Shown here: positions 1 to 12,691 of the stretch, piece by piece
Layout: every line of letters begins with the position of its first letter
How positions within the stretch are numbered: position 1 is the first letter of the stretch
Assembly: GCA_947172415.1 (NCBI GenBank)
Contig: OX359200.1
Span: 3,412,501-3,476,500 of the forward strand
Source: Chondrosia reniformis
Lineage: Eukaryota > Porifera > Demospongiae > Chondrillida > Chondrillidae
DNA: 64,000 nucleotides
Reading direction: 5' to 3'
Translations under genes and position numbers: made by a program
The notes under the pieces: model-generated
Told to the model about the DNA's origin: nothing
Database searches by the model: none
What the model saw: only the letters and a program-made list of their open reading frames with translations

Positions 1-1023
1 TAGTTTTATCAAATATACAAATTCGTTTAAGTCAAATAAATCGCAGAGCTTCGGAACAATATATATCCCATAGTATATCCCATAATTTTTGTCCTATAAA
101 TCCCATAAATTTATCTAATATAACCCATAAAATGACCTATAGTCTTAGCCCAATATAATGAAAAGTCTTTGCCAAATATACCCATGGTGTTTGCAAATAT
201 ATTCCATAATATAACCTATAGTCTTAGCCCTATATATCCCATAGTTTCGGCCCTATATATCCCATAGTCTTTCTAAGTAAATCCCATAGTTTTACATATA
301 TATCACATAGTTTTGACAAATATATCCCATAGTATATCCCATAATTTTTGCCTGTATATCCCATAATTTTACCTAAGACATCCCTTATTTTTCAAAATAT
401 ATCCAATGGACCAGTATATCCCATTGTTTCCCCAATATATCCCATAGTTTTTGCAAGTATATCCCAAACATTTTGCCCAATATATCCCATAATTTTACCT
501 AATACATCCCCTTTGTTTTTGCAAAATGTTTCCAATGGAGCAGTATATCCCATAGTTTTGCCAAATATATCCAACAATGTTTAACCAATATATCCTATAA
601 TATAAGCCATAATTTTTGCCCACTATATCCCATAGTTTTTGCCGAATACAACCCGTTAAAATTATTTATAGTCTTATCCCATGGTTTTTCCGAATATATC
701 CCATAGTTTTTGCAATTATATCCGATAATTTTGCCAAATATATCCCTCAGTTTTTGCTTAATAAATCCAATTATTTAAAAATATTGCCAATGATATCCCA
801 AAATATATGAAATAGTTTTATCAAATATACAAATTCGTTTAAGTCAAATAAATCGCAGAGCTTCGGAACAATATATATCCCATAGTATATCCCATAATTT
901 TTGTCCTATAAATCCCATAAATTTATCTAATATAACCCATAAAATGACCTATAGTCTTAGCCCAATATAATGAAAAGTCTTTGCCAAATATACCCATGGT
1001 GTTTGCAAATATATTCCATAATT
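1..1023. repeat. 211-bp direct duplication (1-211 and 813-1023)
   Basis: The text beginning TAGTTTTATCAAATATAC at position 1 begins again at 813 and stays matched for about 211 bp, ending near a TTTGCAAATATATTCCATAA word. After that the two copies diverge. The offset is 812 bp. It is a local segmental duplication inside the satellite. Because copy 1 touches the window edge, the true duplication may be longer and run upstream. Confidence 0.85.
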
Positions 1024-2152
1024 TTTGCCTAATGTATTCCAAAATTTTTAATTAGGTTGTTGCTTAATATATCAATTATTTCAAAATATTGCCAATTATA
1101 TCCCATAATATAAATCATAATTTTACCCAATATACCCATTATTTTTTGTCAAATATATCCCATACCTTTCGAAGACTATATCCCATAGTATATATCATAA
1201 TTTTTACTTTACATATCTCATAATTTTTGCCCAATATATCCCATATTTTTTCCAAATATATCCCATAATTTGTGACAAATATATGATATATTTTTCCAAT
1301 TATATCCAATAAATTGGTCAAATATAGCCCATAATATAACCAATAGTCTTGGCCCAATATATGCCATAGTTTTTGCCCAATATTATCCCATGGTCTCTCT
1401 GAATAAATCCCATAGTTTTACAATTATATCCAACAATTTTAAACCAATATATGCCATAATATGTCTCATAATGTTTGCCTAATATATCCCATGGTTTTTA
1501 CCGAATATATCACATAAAAAAACCTATAGTCTTAGCCCAATCTAACCCATACTTGGGCCTAATATATCCCTCAGTTTTAGCTAAATATTTCCAATTATTT
1601 AAAAATATTACCAATTATATCCCTTAAATAACCCATAGATTTACCAAAGATAGCCCTTAGTGTTTGCCTAATATATCCCATAATATAACCTATAGTCTTA
1701 GCCCAATATATCCCATAGTTTCTGCCCTATATATCCCATAGTGTTTCTGAATAAATCCCATAGTTTTACAAATATATCCCCTCAGGTTTTTGTCAAATGC
1801 ATCCCATAGTATATCCCATAATTTTAGCTTTCTATATCCCAAAATTTTTTATAAGACATTCCTTAGTTTTTGCTTAATATATCCAATGGGCCAGTATATC
1901 CCATAGTTTTGCAAAATATATCCATCAATTTTAAACCAATATATCCCATAATATATTCCATAATTTTTGCCCAATATATCCCATACTTTTGGCCCAATAT
2001 ATCCCACTAAATAACCTATAGTCTTAGCCCAATATATCTCATAGTTTTTGCCAAAGATATCCCATAATGTTTGCCAAATATATCCCATAATATAACCTAT
2101 AGTTTTAGCCCAATATATCCCATAGTTTTGCCCAATATATCCCATAATTCTT
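1..2152 (-). repeat. Polar AT-rich satellite, block 1 (C-strand forward)
   Basis: The block is built of diverged units of about 22 bp, AATATATCCCATA followed by GTTTTTGCC. The G-rich strand (TATGGGATAT) is the minus strand. Longer recurring words are interspersed: ACCTATAGTCTTAGCCC, ATCCAATGGACCAGTATATC and AAAATATTGCCAATTATATC. They recur every few hundred bases in a broadly conserved order, so a loose higher-order repeat exists. A 211-bp stretch at 1-211 recurs almost unchanged at 813-1023. No gene was recognised. Short open frames here follow the repeat and shift frame with it. Confidence 0.95.
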
Positions 2153-2161
2153 TGGAATGGG
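2148..2161. other. Polarity-switch junction, C-forward to G-forward (site 1)
   Basis: The satellite changes strand polarity across the word TTCTTTGGAATGGG. C-rich units end with CCCATAA to the left and G-rich units start with AATGGG to the right. The same word marks the switches near 27713, 43483 and 59253, and several hundred bases on both sides are recognisably homologous there. This is an inherited junction, not four independent inversions. Confidence 0.85.
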
Positions 2162-2820
2162 ATATATTTGGAAAAATATGGGAAATACTTGGCAAAAATT
2201 ATGGGACATATATTGTCAAAACTATGGGATATATTGGCCTAAGACTATAGGTGATATTTCCAGATATATTTGGCAAAAATTATGGGGTATATTTGGAAAA
2301 CGATGGGATATATTTGCAAAAAGTATGGGATATATCGGGATAAGACTATAGGTTATTTTTTGGAATATATATGGCAAAAACTAGGGGATTTATTGCGAAA
2401 AAATTATGGGATATATTATGGGATATTCTTTTCAAAACCTATGGGATATATTTGACAAAAACTAAGGGCTATCTTTGGTAAATCTATGGGTTATTAAGGT
2501 ATATAATTGGCAAAATTTTTAAATAATTGGATATATTAAGCTAAAACTGAGGGATATATTAGGCAAAAGTATAGGTTATATTGTGCCAAGATTATAGGTT
2601 ATTTTATGTGATATATTCGGCAAAAACTATGGGATATATTAGGCTAAAATTATGGGGCATATTATGGGATATATTGGTTTAAAATTGCTGAATATATTTG
2701 TAAAACTATGGCATTTATTCAGAAAGACCATGGGATAATATTGGGCAAAAACTATGGGATATATTGGGCTAAGACTATAGGTTATATTATGGGATATATT
2801 TGGTAAAATAATGGGATATA
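2153..2820 (+). repeat. Polar satellite, block 2 (G-strand forward)
   Basis: Same satellite with the G-rich strand on plus: TATGGGATATATT followed by GGCAAAAAC. The order of variant units matches the stretch just after 27713. Shared landmarks include a CCTAAGACTATAGGTGATAT word, a GGCTATCTTTGGTAAATCTA word and a TTCAGAAAGACCATGGGATA word. It ends abruptly at the left inverted repeat of the element at 2821. No gene seen. Confidence 0.93.
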
Positions 2821-2850
2821 CGGTGCAACCAGGCATATACTTCCTAAAAT
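2821..2850 (+). repeat. Left terminal inverted repeat of the 1.08-kb element
   Basis: Thirty bases starting CGGTGCAACCAGG match the reverse complement of 3875-3904 at 27 of 30 positions. The boundary with satellite is sharp. Confidence 0.8.
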
Positions 2851-3874
2851 TGGTTTAGCTTATAATATTTTAGTGGTAAGCTTTAGGCCTAGGTTACAAT
2901 ACATTAAATTGACGCTAGGGATATCATATACGCATATCAAATGGTTAAAAGGATGCTTCAATTCACCAGCATTTGTGCTGTTGCTATGGACTACCCAATC
3001 ACCTTTTAAAATCGAGTCACATACACTACCTTTCTAGCCGTTTATTTGTATACATTAAGGTGTTAACGCATTGCTAGCAAACTAACATTAACTACGCCAA
3101 ATTGTTTGTTTATTTTCAGTAGCATTTTATATGTTCTGTTCAACGAATGACGAGAAATATCTTAAACATGAGTTAACTATGTGATGCAGGACAGGATATA
3201 CGTAAATGGTTATTTAAGTGGCCTTTGTAAAGCTGTAGGTCTCGAGTCTCAAAACTTGCAGTTTAATAGGTCCTATTGGGGAGGAAATCTCGTAGGAGAG
3301 TTAGTTCTACTTCATAAATGTCTTCTTAGGCCTAAGGTATGCGAATGCTAAAGTTATTTCAAGATTTTACTAACTGTTTTTATTGTGGTCCACGCCCAAA
3401 ATGTTTATTATTTCATTTCCTTGTCTTGGAGAAACGATGCTGTTTTTGATGTTTTTGGCTCTGTAACTTTTATAGACGCATGTCATAAGTCCACACTAGA
3501 GAAGTTTTGTAACATTCAAATTCGAAATGAAGGTGCTGAAACATTTCCTAGCATCGTACCCAGTTAGCAAATGGAAATGAAAACTTCACTGTAGAAGGTT
3601 TTAGCAATAAAAGCCTCTGTAAATTTATAGACAGATCTATACCTAATATAAGTATAAAACAATATATTTAATACACTAAGATACCGGAAAGTTGATATAT
3701 AGAAATGAAAATGGCAGTCAGTCAGATTCAGAGAGGACGCTCTCGAAAACCACACAAGCTATCCTGAACAATCATTTACGAGAATTATCTACATTTAGCA
3801 GAGCTTCGTCGTTGTGAGTTTCAAAGTTATCAATTGTTTATCTTAAGAGATACAGAGAGAAATGTGGGTCGGCC

Positions 3875-3904
3875 ATTTTAGGAAGTTTATGCTTGGGTGC
3901 ACCG
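3875..3904 (-). repeat. Right terminal inverted repeat of the 1.08-kb element
   Basis: On the minus strand this reads CGGTGCACCCAAGCATAAAC and continues into CTTCCTAAAAT. It pairs with 2821-2850. Immediately outside, the sequence becomes satellite again (a TTTGAAAAAATG word). Confidence 0.8.
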
Positions 3905-6900
3905 AATTTGAAAAAATGTTGTATATATTTGGAAAAAACTATGGGATATATTGGGCTGAGACTAAAGGTTATTTTATGGGATATATTCTCAAAACCTATG
4001 ATATATTGGACAAAACTTTTGGGATATATTATGGGATATATTGGTTAAAAATTGTTGGATACATTTGTTAAACCTATGCGATATAGTGGTCCATTGGATA
4101 TATTAAGCAAAAATTAAGGAACATACTAGGCAAAATTATGGGATATAAAAGGCAAAAATTATGGGATATACTATGAGATATATTTGACAAAAAACGAAGG
4201 GATATATTTGTAAAACTATAGGATTTATTCAGAAAGACTATGGGATATAGTGGGCAAAAACTATGATATATATGGGGTTAAGACTATAGGGTATATTATG
4301 GGCTATATTTTGCAAAATTATAGGATATAATTGGAAAAATATATGATATATTTGTCAAAAATTATAAGATATATTTGAAAAAAATATTGGATATATTTGG
4401 AAAAATATGGGATGTATTGGGCACAAAATATATATATTTTGGGATATATTGGTTAACAATTGTTGGACATATTTGGCAAAACTATGGGATATACTAGTCC
4501 ATTGGATATATTAATTAAAATCTATGGGATATATTAAGCAAAAATTATGAGATATATAAGGGAAAAATTATGGTATATACTATGGGATACAGTCGTCAAA
4601 ACGTATGGGATATATTTGACAAAAAATAATGGGTATATTGGGTAAAATTATTGGTTATATTATGGGATATAATTGGCAATATTTTGAAATAATTGGAAAT
4701 ATTAAGCAACAACCTATTCAAAATTTGGGATATATTCGCCAAAAATTATGGGATACACTATGGGATATATTTGTCAAAAGCTATGGGATATATTTGTAAA
4801 ACTATGGGATTTATTCAGAAAGACTATGAGATATATAGGGCAGAAACTAGGGGATATATTGGGCTGAGACTATAGGTTATATTATGGGATATATTTGGCA
4901 AACATTATGGGATACATCTACAAAAATATGCCATAAATTGGGCAAAAGCTATGGGATATATTGGGCAAAGACTATAGGTTATATAATGGGATATATTTAG
5001 CAAAAAGTTTTTGAAATCTTTGGAAAAAATATGGGATATACTTGACAAAAACTATGGGATAATTGGGCTAAGACTATAGGTTTTTTAGTGGGATATGTTT
5101 GGACAAATGTTTGGGATATATTGGGAAAAATTATGGAATATATTATGGGATTTATTGATTAAAAATTGTTGGATACATTTTGTAAAACCATGGGATATAC
5201 TGGTCCATTGGATATATTAAGATAAAACGAAGGGATATATTTAGCATAATTATGGGAAATATAGGGCAAAAATTATGGGATATACTATGGGATATATTTG
5301 AAAAAACCTAAGGGGATATATTTGTAAAATTATGGAATTTTTTCCGAAAAACTATGGGATATATAGGGCAGAAACTATGGGATTTATTTGGCAAAAATTA
5401 TGGGATATATTGGGCTAAGACCATAGTTAAAGTATGGAATTTGTTTGGCAAAAAGTATGGGATATATTAGTCTAATACTATAGATAAAATAATGAGAAGT
5501 ATTCGGAAAAGTATGGGATATATTTGGCAAAATTATGGGATATACTGGTCCTTTCGATATATTAAGCAAAAACTAAGGGATGTCTTAGGCAAAATATGGG
5601 ATATACAGGGAATATCAGGGCTAAGACAATAGATTATATTATGGGATATACTTGGCAAAAATTATGATATATATTTGGAAGAAATATGGGATATCTTTGG
5701 CGAAGACTTTTCATTATAATGGCTAAGACTATAGGTTATTTTATGGGTTATATTATATAACATTATGGGATATATAGGACAAAAATTATGGGATATACTA
5801 TGGGATATATTTGTCCAAAGCTCTGGGATTTATTTGCTGAAAACTAAGGTGTATATTGGGTAAAACTATTGCATATATTATGGGATATAATTGGCAATAT
5901 TTTTAAATAATTGGATTTATTAAGCAAAAACTGAGGGATATATTTGGCAAAATTATGGGATATATTTGCAAAAACTATGCGATATATTCGGAAACACTAT
6001 GGGATATATTGGCCAAAAACTTTGGGATTTTTTGGGTTATGACTATAGGTTATATTATGGGATATATTTGGCAAAAATCATGGTAAATATTAGCCAAAAC
6101 TATGGGATATATTCAGAAAAAGTATGGGATATATTGGTTTAAGACCATAAATAATTTTATGGGTTGTATTTGGCAAAAGTATGGGATATAATGGGCTAAA
6201 ATTATGGGTTATATTATGGGATATATTATATAAACTTTCGTGGATATATTTGGCAAAATTATGGGATATATCTTAAAAATATGGTTTATATATTTGGCAA
6301 AAACAAAGGGATATATTAGGCTAAGACTATAGGTAATTTTATGGCATATATTCACAAAAACTATGATATATTGGGCAAAAATTTTAGGATATATTATTGG
6401 ATATATTGGTTAAAAATTGTTGGATATATTTTTCAAAACTATGCGATATAGTGGTCCATTGGATTTATTAGGCAAAAACTAAGGAATGTATTAAGCAAAA
6501 TGATGGGATATAAAAGGCAAAAACGAAGGGGATATATTTGTAAAACTATGGAATTTATTCAGAAAGACTATGGGATATAGTGAGCAAAAACTATTGAATA
6601 TATTGGGCTAAGGCTATAGGTTATATTATGGGATATATTTGGAAATTATTGGATATAATTGGAAAAATATATGATATATTTGTCAAAAATTATGGGATAT
6701 ATTTGGAAAAAATATGGAATATATTTGGAAAAAATATGGGATATATTTGGAAAAAATATGGGATATATTTGGAAAAAATATGGGATATATTTGGAAAAAA
6801 TATGGGATATATTGGGCAAAAATTATTATATATATTTTGGGATATATTGGTTTAAAATTGTTGGACATATTTGCCAAAACTATGGGATATACTAGTCCAA

Positions 6901-7587
6901 TGGATATATTAATTAAAATCTATGGGATATATTAAGCAAACATTATGAGATACATAAAGCAAAAATTATGGTATATACTATGGGATATATTTGTGAAAGG
7001 TGTGTGATATATTTGACAAAAACTAAGGGTTATTTTGGGTAAATCTATGGGAAATTTATGGGATATAATTGACAAATTTTTAAATAGTTGGATATGTTAA
7101 GCAAAATCTGAGGGATATATTAGAAAAACTATGGGTTAAATGGGGCTAAGACTTTAGGTTATTTTATGTTATATATTCGGTAAAAACTTTGGTATATATT
7201 GAGCAAAAATTATGGGATATATTATGGGATCTATTGGTTAAAAATTGTTGGATATATCTGGCAAAACTCTGGGATATATTGGTCCATTGGATATATTAAG
7301 ATAAAACTATGGGATATATTAGGCAAAATATAGTATATATAAGGCAAAAATTATGGGATATACTATGGGATATATTTGTTAAAAACTATGGGATATCTTA
7401 GCCAAAAACTAAGGGGTATATTGGGTAATATTATGGGATATATTATGGGATATAATTGGCAATATTTTTATTTTATTGGATATACTTGGCAAAAACTATG
7501 TGATATATTGGTCTAAGACTATAGATAATTTTATGGGATGTATATGGCAAAAACTATGGGATATATTAGCAAAAACAATGGGATATA
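3905..7587 (+). repeat. Polar satellite, block 3 (G-strand forward)
   Basis: G-rich strand on plus throughout, with the same interspersed words as elsewhere in reverse complement (GGGCTAAGACTATAGGTTAT, TGGTCCATTGGATATATTAA). It contains a nearly perfect 22-bp tandem run at about 6694-6812. Its variant-unit order resembles parts of 28300-29700 and 33700-35000. No gene was recognised in 3.7 kb. Confidence 0.94.
6694..6812 (+). repeat. Homogeneous 22-bp tandem run
   Basis: Five to six consecutive units of GGATATATTTGG plus AAAAAATATG are identical or differ by one base. The satellite elsewhere alternates variants. It looks like a very recent local expansion of a single monomer. Confidence 0.88.
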
Positions 7588-10500
7588 CATATTTTTCCAA
7601 ATATATCCCATAATGTAACATATGGTCTTAGCCCCATTGTTTGGCTAATGTATCCCCTTGTTTTTTCCTTAATATATCCAATTTTTTAAAAATATTGCCT
7701 ATTTTATCCTATAATGCATCCCATAGTTTTACCAAATATGCCCCTCATTTTTTGTTAAATAAATCCCATAGCTTTTGACAAATATATCCCATGGTATATC
7801 CCATAATTTTTGTCCTATATATCCCGTAATTTTATCTAATATAACCCTTAAAATGACCTCTAGTCTTAGCCCAATAAAATGAAAAGTCTTCGCCAAATAT
7901 ATCCCATATTTCTCCCAAATATAACTCATAATTTTGGCAAAGTATATCCCATAATATAATCTATTGTCTTAGCCCAATATATCCCATAGTTTTTGCCCAA
8001 TATATCCCATCGATTTTCCGAAGATATCACCATAGTTTGTCAAATATATCCCAAAATATCACCTATAGTCATAGCCCAATATATCCCATAGTTTATCCAA
8101 ATATATCCTATTTCTTAAATATATCCCATAGTTTTTACCCATTATATCCCATAGTTTTTCCGAATATACCCAGAGTCTTAATAAATATATCCCATAATTT
8201 TTGCCAAATATATACCATAATATCACCTATAGTCTTAGCCCAATATATCCCATAGTTTTTCCAAATATACCTTATATTTTTTATAAATATATCCGTTTAT
8301 GCCCATTATATCCAATGATTTTTCCAAATATACCCATAGTTTTGGGAAATATATACCATAGTTTTTGCAAATATATCCTATAATTTTTGCCGAATATATC
8401 GCAAAACTTTGAATAAGTTGCTACTTTTATATCCAATTAGTTCAAAATATTGCTAATTATATCCCATAATATATCCCATAATTTTACCCAATATACCCAT
8501 TATTTATAATCAAATATATCCCATAACTTTTGACGACTATATCGAATAGTATTTACCATAATTTTTGCTTTTGTATATTTCAAAATTTTTGCTTAATATA
8601 TCCCTTAGATTTTAATTAATATTTCCAATGGACTAGTATATCCCATAGTTTTGCCAAATATATCCAACAATTTTAAACCTATATATCCCAAAATATATAT
8701 AATAATTTTTGCCCACTATATCCCATTTTTTTCCCAATATATCCCATGTTTTTTCAAAATATATCCCATAATTTTTGTAAAATATATCATATTTTCCAAT
8801 TATATACAATAATTTTGCCAAATATAGCCCATAATATAACCTATAGTCTTAGCCCAATATATCCCATAGTTTTTGCTTACTATATTCCATAGTCTTTCTG
8901 AATAAATCCCATAGTTTTACAAATATATCCCTTCGTTTTTTGTCAAATATATCCCATAGTATATCCCATAATTTTTGCCTTTTATATCCCATAATTTTGC
9001 CTAATACATTCCTTAGCTTTTGCTTAATATATCCAATGGACCACTATATCACATAGTTTTGACAAATATATCCAAAAATGTTTAACCAATATATCCCATA
9101 ATATATCCCAAAATGTTTCCCCAATATATCATAGTTTTTGCGAATATATCCCATAAAATAACCTTTAGTCTTAGCCCAATATATCCCATAGTTTTAACAA
9201 ATATATCCCATGTCTTTTCAAATATATCCCATAATTTTGCCAAATGTTTCTTATAATATAACCTATAGTCTTAGCCCAATATATCCCATAGAGTTTGCCC
9301 AATATTATCCCAAGGTCATTCTGAATAATTCACATAGTTTTACAAATATATCCAAAAATTTAAACCGATATATGCCATAATATGTCCCATAGTTTTTACC
9401 GAATACATCACATAAAAGAACGTATAGTCTTAGCCCAATATAACCCATACTTTTGCCTAATATATCCCTCAGTTTTTATCTATACTATTAGACCAATATA
9501 TCCCATAGTTTTTGCCGAATATATCATATAAAATGAACTACAGTCTTAGACCAATAAAACCCATACCTTTGCCTAACATATCCCTCCGTATAACTTAATA
9601 TATACAATTTTTTAAAAATGTTGCCAATTATATCCCTTAAATAACCCATAGATTTACCAAAGAAAGCCCTTACTTTTTGTCAAAAATATGTCATAGCTTT
9701 TGTAAAATATATCCCATAGTATATTCAATACTTTTTCCCTGTATATCCCATTATTTTTCCTAAGACATCCCTTACTTTTTGCTGAATATATCCAATGGAC
9801 CAGTATATCCCATAATTTTACCAAATATATCCCATACTTTTTGCCAAATACATCCCATAATTTTATCTATAGTATTAGACCAATATATCCCAAAGCTTTT
9901 GCCAAATAAATTCCATACCTTAACTTACGGTCTTAGCCCAATATATCCGATAGTGTTTGCCAAATATATCCCATAGTTATTCCAAATAAATCCCAAAGTT
10001 TTTGCAAATATATCCCATAATTTTTCAAACTATTCCCCATAATTTTGCTTAATATATCCCTCAGTTTTTGCTTTATATATTATATTATTTAAAAATATTG
10101 CCAATTATATCCCATAATATATCCCATAATTTTACCCAATATACCCATTAGTTTTTGACAAAAATATCCCATAGCTTTTAACAAATATATCCCATAGTAT
10201 ATCCCACAATTTGTGCCCTATTTATCCCATAATTTTCCCTAATATATCCCTTAGTTTTTGCTTAATATATCCAATGTTACAGTATATCCCATAGTTTTGC
10301 CAAATATATCCAACAATTTTTAATCAATATATCCGATAATATAACCCACATTTTTTGCCCAGTATATCCCATAGTTTTTCCGAATATATCCCATACTTTT
10401 TGACATTATATCCCATAATGTTTGCCGATTATATCCCATACTTTTTGCTTAATATATCCTATAAAATAACCTATAGTCTTAGCACAATATATCCCATAGC

Positions 10501-11673
10501 TTTTGCCCAATTTATAGCTTATCTTTTCCACCTATATCGCATAATGTTTTTCAAATATATCCCATAATATAACCTCTAGTCTTAGCCCAATATATCTCTA
10601 AATTTTTGCCGAATACATCCCATGGTTTTTCCGAATATATCCCATTATTTTTGCAAATATATCCCATAATTTAGGCCAAATATAACCAATAATTTAAAAA
10701 TATTGACAATCATATCCCATAATATATCCCATAATTTTAACCAATATACCCCTTACGTTTTGGCAAATATATCCGATAGCTATTAACAAATATATCCCAT
10801 AGTATATCCCATAATTTTTGCCCCATATACCCCATAATTTTGCCAAGACATCACTTAGTTTTTGCAAAATATATCCAATGGACCAGTATATCCCATAGTT
10901 TTGCCAAATATATCCCATAGCTTTTGCCGCATATAGCCCATAAAAGAACCTATAGTCTTAGCCCAATATATCCTATACTTTTTCCGAATATATCCCATAG
11001 TTTTTGCTAATATTTACTATGCTTTTGCCAAATATATCCCATAATATAACCTTTAGTCTTAGCCCAATAAATCCCATAGTTTTTGCCCAATATATCCCAT
11101 TGTGTTTCCGTATATATCCCATAGTTTTTGCAAATATATCCCATAATTTTGCCATATATATCCCTCAGTTTTTGCTTAATAAATCCAATCATTTAAAAAT
11201 ATTGCCAATTATATCCCATAATATATGAAATACTTTTACCCAATATACACCTTAGTTTTAAGCAAATAAATCCCAGAGCTTCAGACAAATATATTCCATA
11301 GTATATCCCATAATTATTGTCCTATATTTCAAATAATTTTATCTAATATAACCCATAAAATAACCAATAGTCTTAGCCCAATATAATGAAAAGTCTTCGC
11401 CAAATATATCCCATATTTCTTCCAAATAAAACTCATAATTCTTGCCAAGTATATCCCATAATATAATCTATTGTCTTAGCCCATTATATCCCATAGTTTA
11501 TCCAAATATATCTTATTTTTTTCAAATATATCCCATAGTTTTTGCCCATTATATTCAATGGTTTTTCCCAATATACCTATAGTTTTTGGAAATATATCCC
11601 ATACTTTTTGCAAATATATCCCATAATTTTTGCGGAGCATATCCCAAAAATTCGAATAAGTTGTTGCTTAATA
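7588..11673 (-). repeat. Polar satellite, block 4 (C-strand forward)
   Basis: Polarity flips near 7587, between GGGATATACATA and TTTTTCCAAATATATCCCAT, without any inserted element or the TTCTTTGGAATGGG word. The block continues in C-forward orientation up to the transposon at 11674. A long-range landmark, GAAAAGTCTTCGCC, occurs near 7881 and 11388 in similar contexts. The same satellite sequence resumes at 15478 after the transposon. No gene seen. Confidence 0.94.
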
Positions 11674-11702
11674 TAGTGCATTTCACCATAAATGTAAAAT
11701 TT
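11674..11702 (+). repeat. Left terminal inverted repeat of the 3.8-kb transposon
   Basis: Twenty-nine bases starting TAGTGCATTTCACCATAAAT pair with 15449-15477, with one C/T difference. The preceding flank is CTTAATA. Confidence 0.92.
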
Positions 11703-12691
11703 CAAAGTGTACAGTGGAGTTCAAAATAGGGCGACAAAAGTGATTAATGTGAAAAGTGAGTCTTTTTCAAACTTGCCACCAAAATAATTATGCTCAAGTA
11801 ACCATGGAAACGGCAAGAAAAATTGTGACATTCGTTGCTATGGCAAAATTTCGATTGCGCAATCGTGAAGAAGTAGGGCAGCAGTTAAATATAAAAGTGA
11901 TTAGTGCTTGTTCAAGAAGAAACAGAGAAGACCGAAACTCTGGCTTCTGGTAGCCCTTGTAAGCACTCAAAAACGTAAGTAGCTTTTTTTTAATATGACA
12001 TTTTATAAGAAAGTTATTGCGTGTTTCCATATTTCCGTACCTTGAGGGCTTTTAATCGGTACTCCTTTCAAGTTAGTCTAATCAATACAGACTTTTAGTA
12101 TAAGAATATTTAAGAAATATGCTAAATCTTTAAATAGCCTTTTTGGAAGTTTCGCTCTGTGTGATGAGATATAAAGGTTTGAATTTTCATAGTCTATTTA
12201 ACAACACTTTCAACAACTAATGAAGTATAGTTATCTTTTAAAGAATCCTATAGATTCTAACCTTCGTATGTGTCCATTCACAGCAATATTTTAAACACTC
12301 AGATATTAATTTTAACTTATTAGACTTTTTAGGGAAAGAAATTTAGCAGAAAAGTGGGGTTAATATAGACAACCACTAATAACTTTCATTTGACATTTTT
12401 TACCCATTAAGACTCCTCGAGATTCACATACAACTAGGCAGTGACAGTCTTTAAAGGCAGTACTTACTTTATTACCTTCTGGCTCAAATGATAAACACAT
12501 TTGAAAACACATTTTTCTAATCAAATAATAAGGTGTTATATAAACATTATTCAATTTCGACTTACCATAAAGTTCTTATAACTGTGCATGACAAAGGCAC
12601 AAACAAGTTTAAATAAATACAGAAAATGATTAACTAAAGTGTACAGTAACTAGATATTTCAGATATATGCAGAGAGGGATTTTCGTAACTT
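11703..12691. other. Non-coding 3' part of the transposon
   Basis: About 1 kb of mixed-composition DNA lies between the left inverted repeat and the transposase stop codon. I recognise no protein, RNA or repeat in it. Open frames of 65-78 codons on both strands (for example 11756-11953) overlap each other and show no recognisable domain. A minus-strand AATAAA at 12468-12473, about 220 nt past the stop codon, could be the polyadenylation signal, but this is weak. Confidence 0.6.

Larger units (their letters stand above)
2821..3904. mobile_element. Terminal-inverted-repeat DNA element, about 1.08 kb, probably non-autonomous
   Basis: The ends are inverted copies of each other. The left end reads CGGTGCAACCAGGCATA and the right end, on the minus strand, CGGTGCACCCAAGCATA. 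Pairing continues through ACTTCCTAAAAT, giving about 30 bp with three mismatches. The inside is ordinary mixed-composition DNA unlike the satellite on both sides, so this is an insertion. No clear target-site duplication is visible (left flank GGGATATA, right flank AATTTGAA), so the superfamily is undetermined. No full transposase is encoded. A 60-codon open stretch at 3385-3567 has a weak similarity, from memory, to the first catalytic block of MULE-type transposases (VFDVFGSVTFIDACHK), but the match stops there and may be chance. Confidence 0.75.

Noticed and set aside
3564-3755. Minus-strand 63-codon frame inside the 1.08-kb element
   Set aside because: No recognisable motif, no supporting splice sites, and length expected by chance in AT-rich DNA.
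1-11673. CRISPR-like regular repeats
   Set aside because: The 22-bp units are contiguous and diverged, with no unique spacers of constant length. The introns in the neighbouring gene show a eukaryotic genome.
11756-12030. Open frames on both strands in the transposon's non-coding part
   Set aside because: Overlapping, short and without recognisable domains. Possibly untranslated sequence of the transposase transcript.
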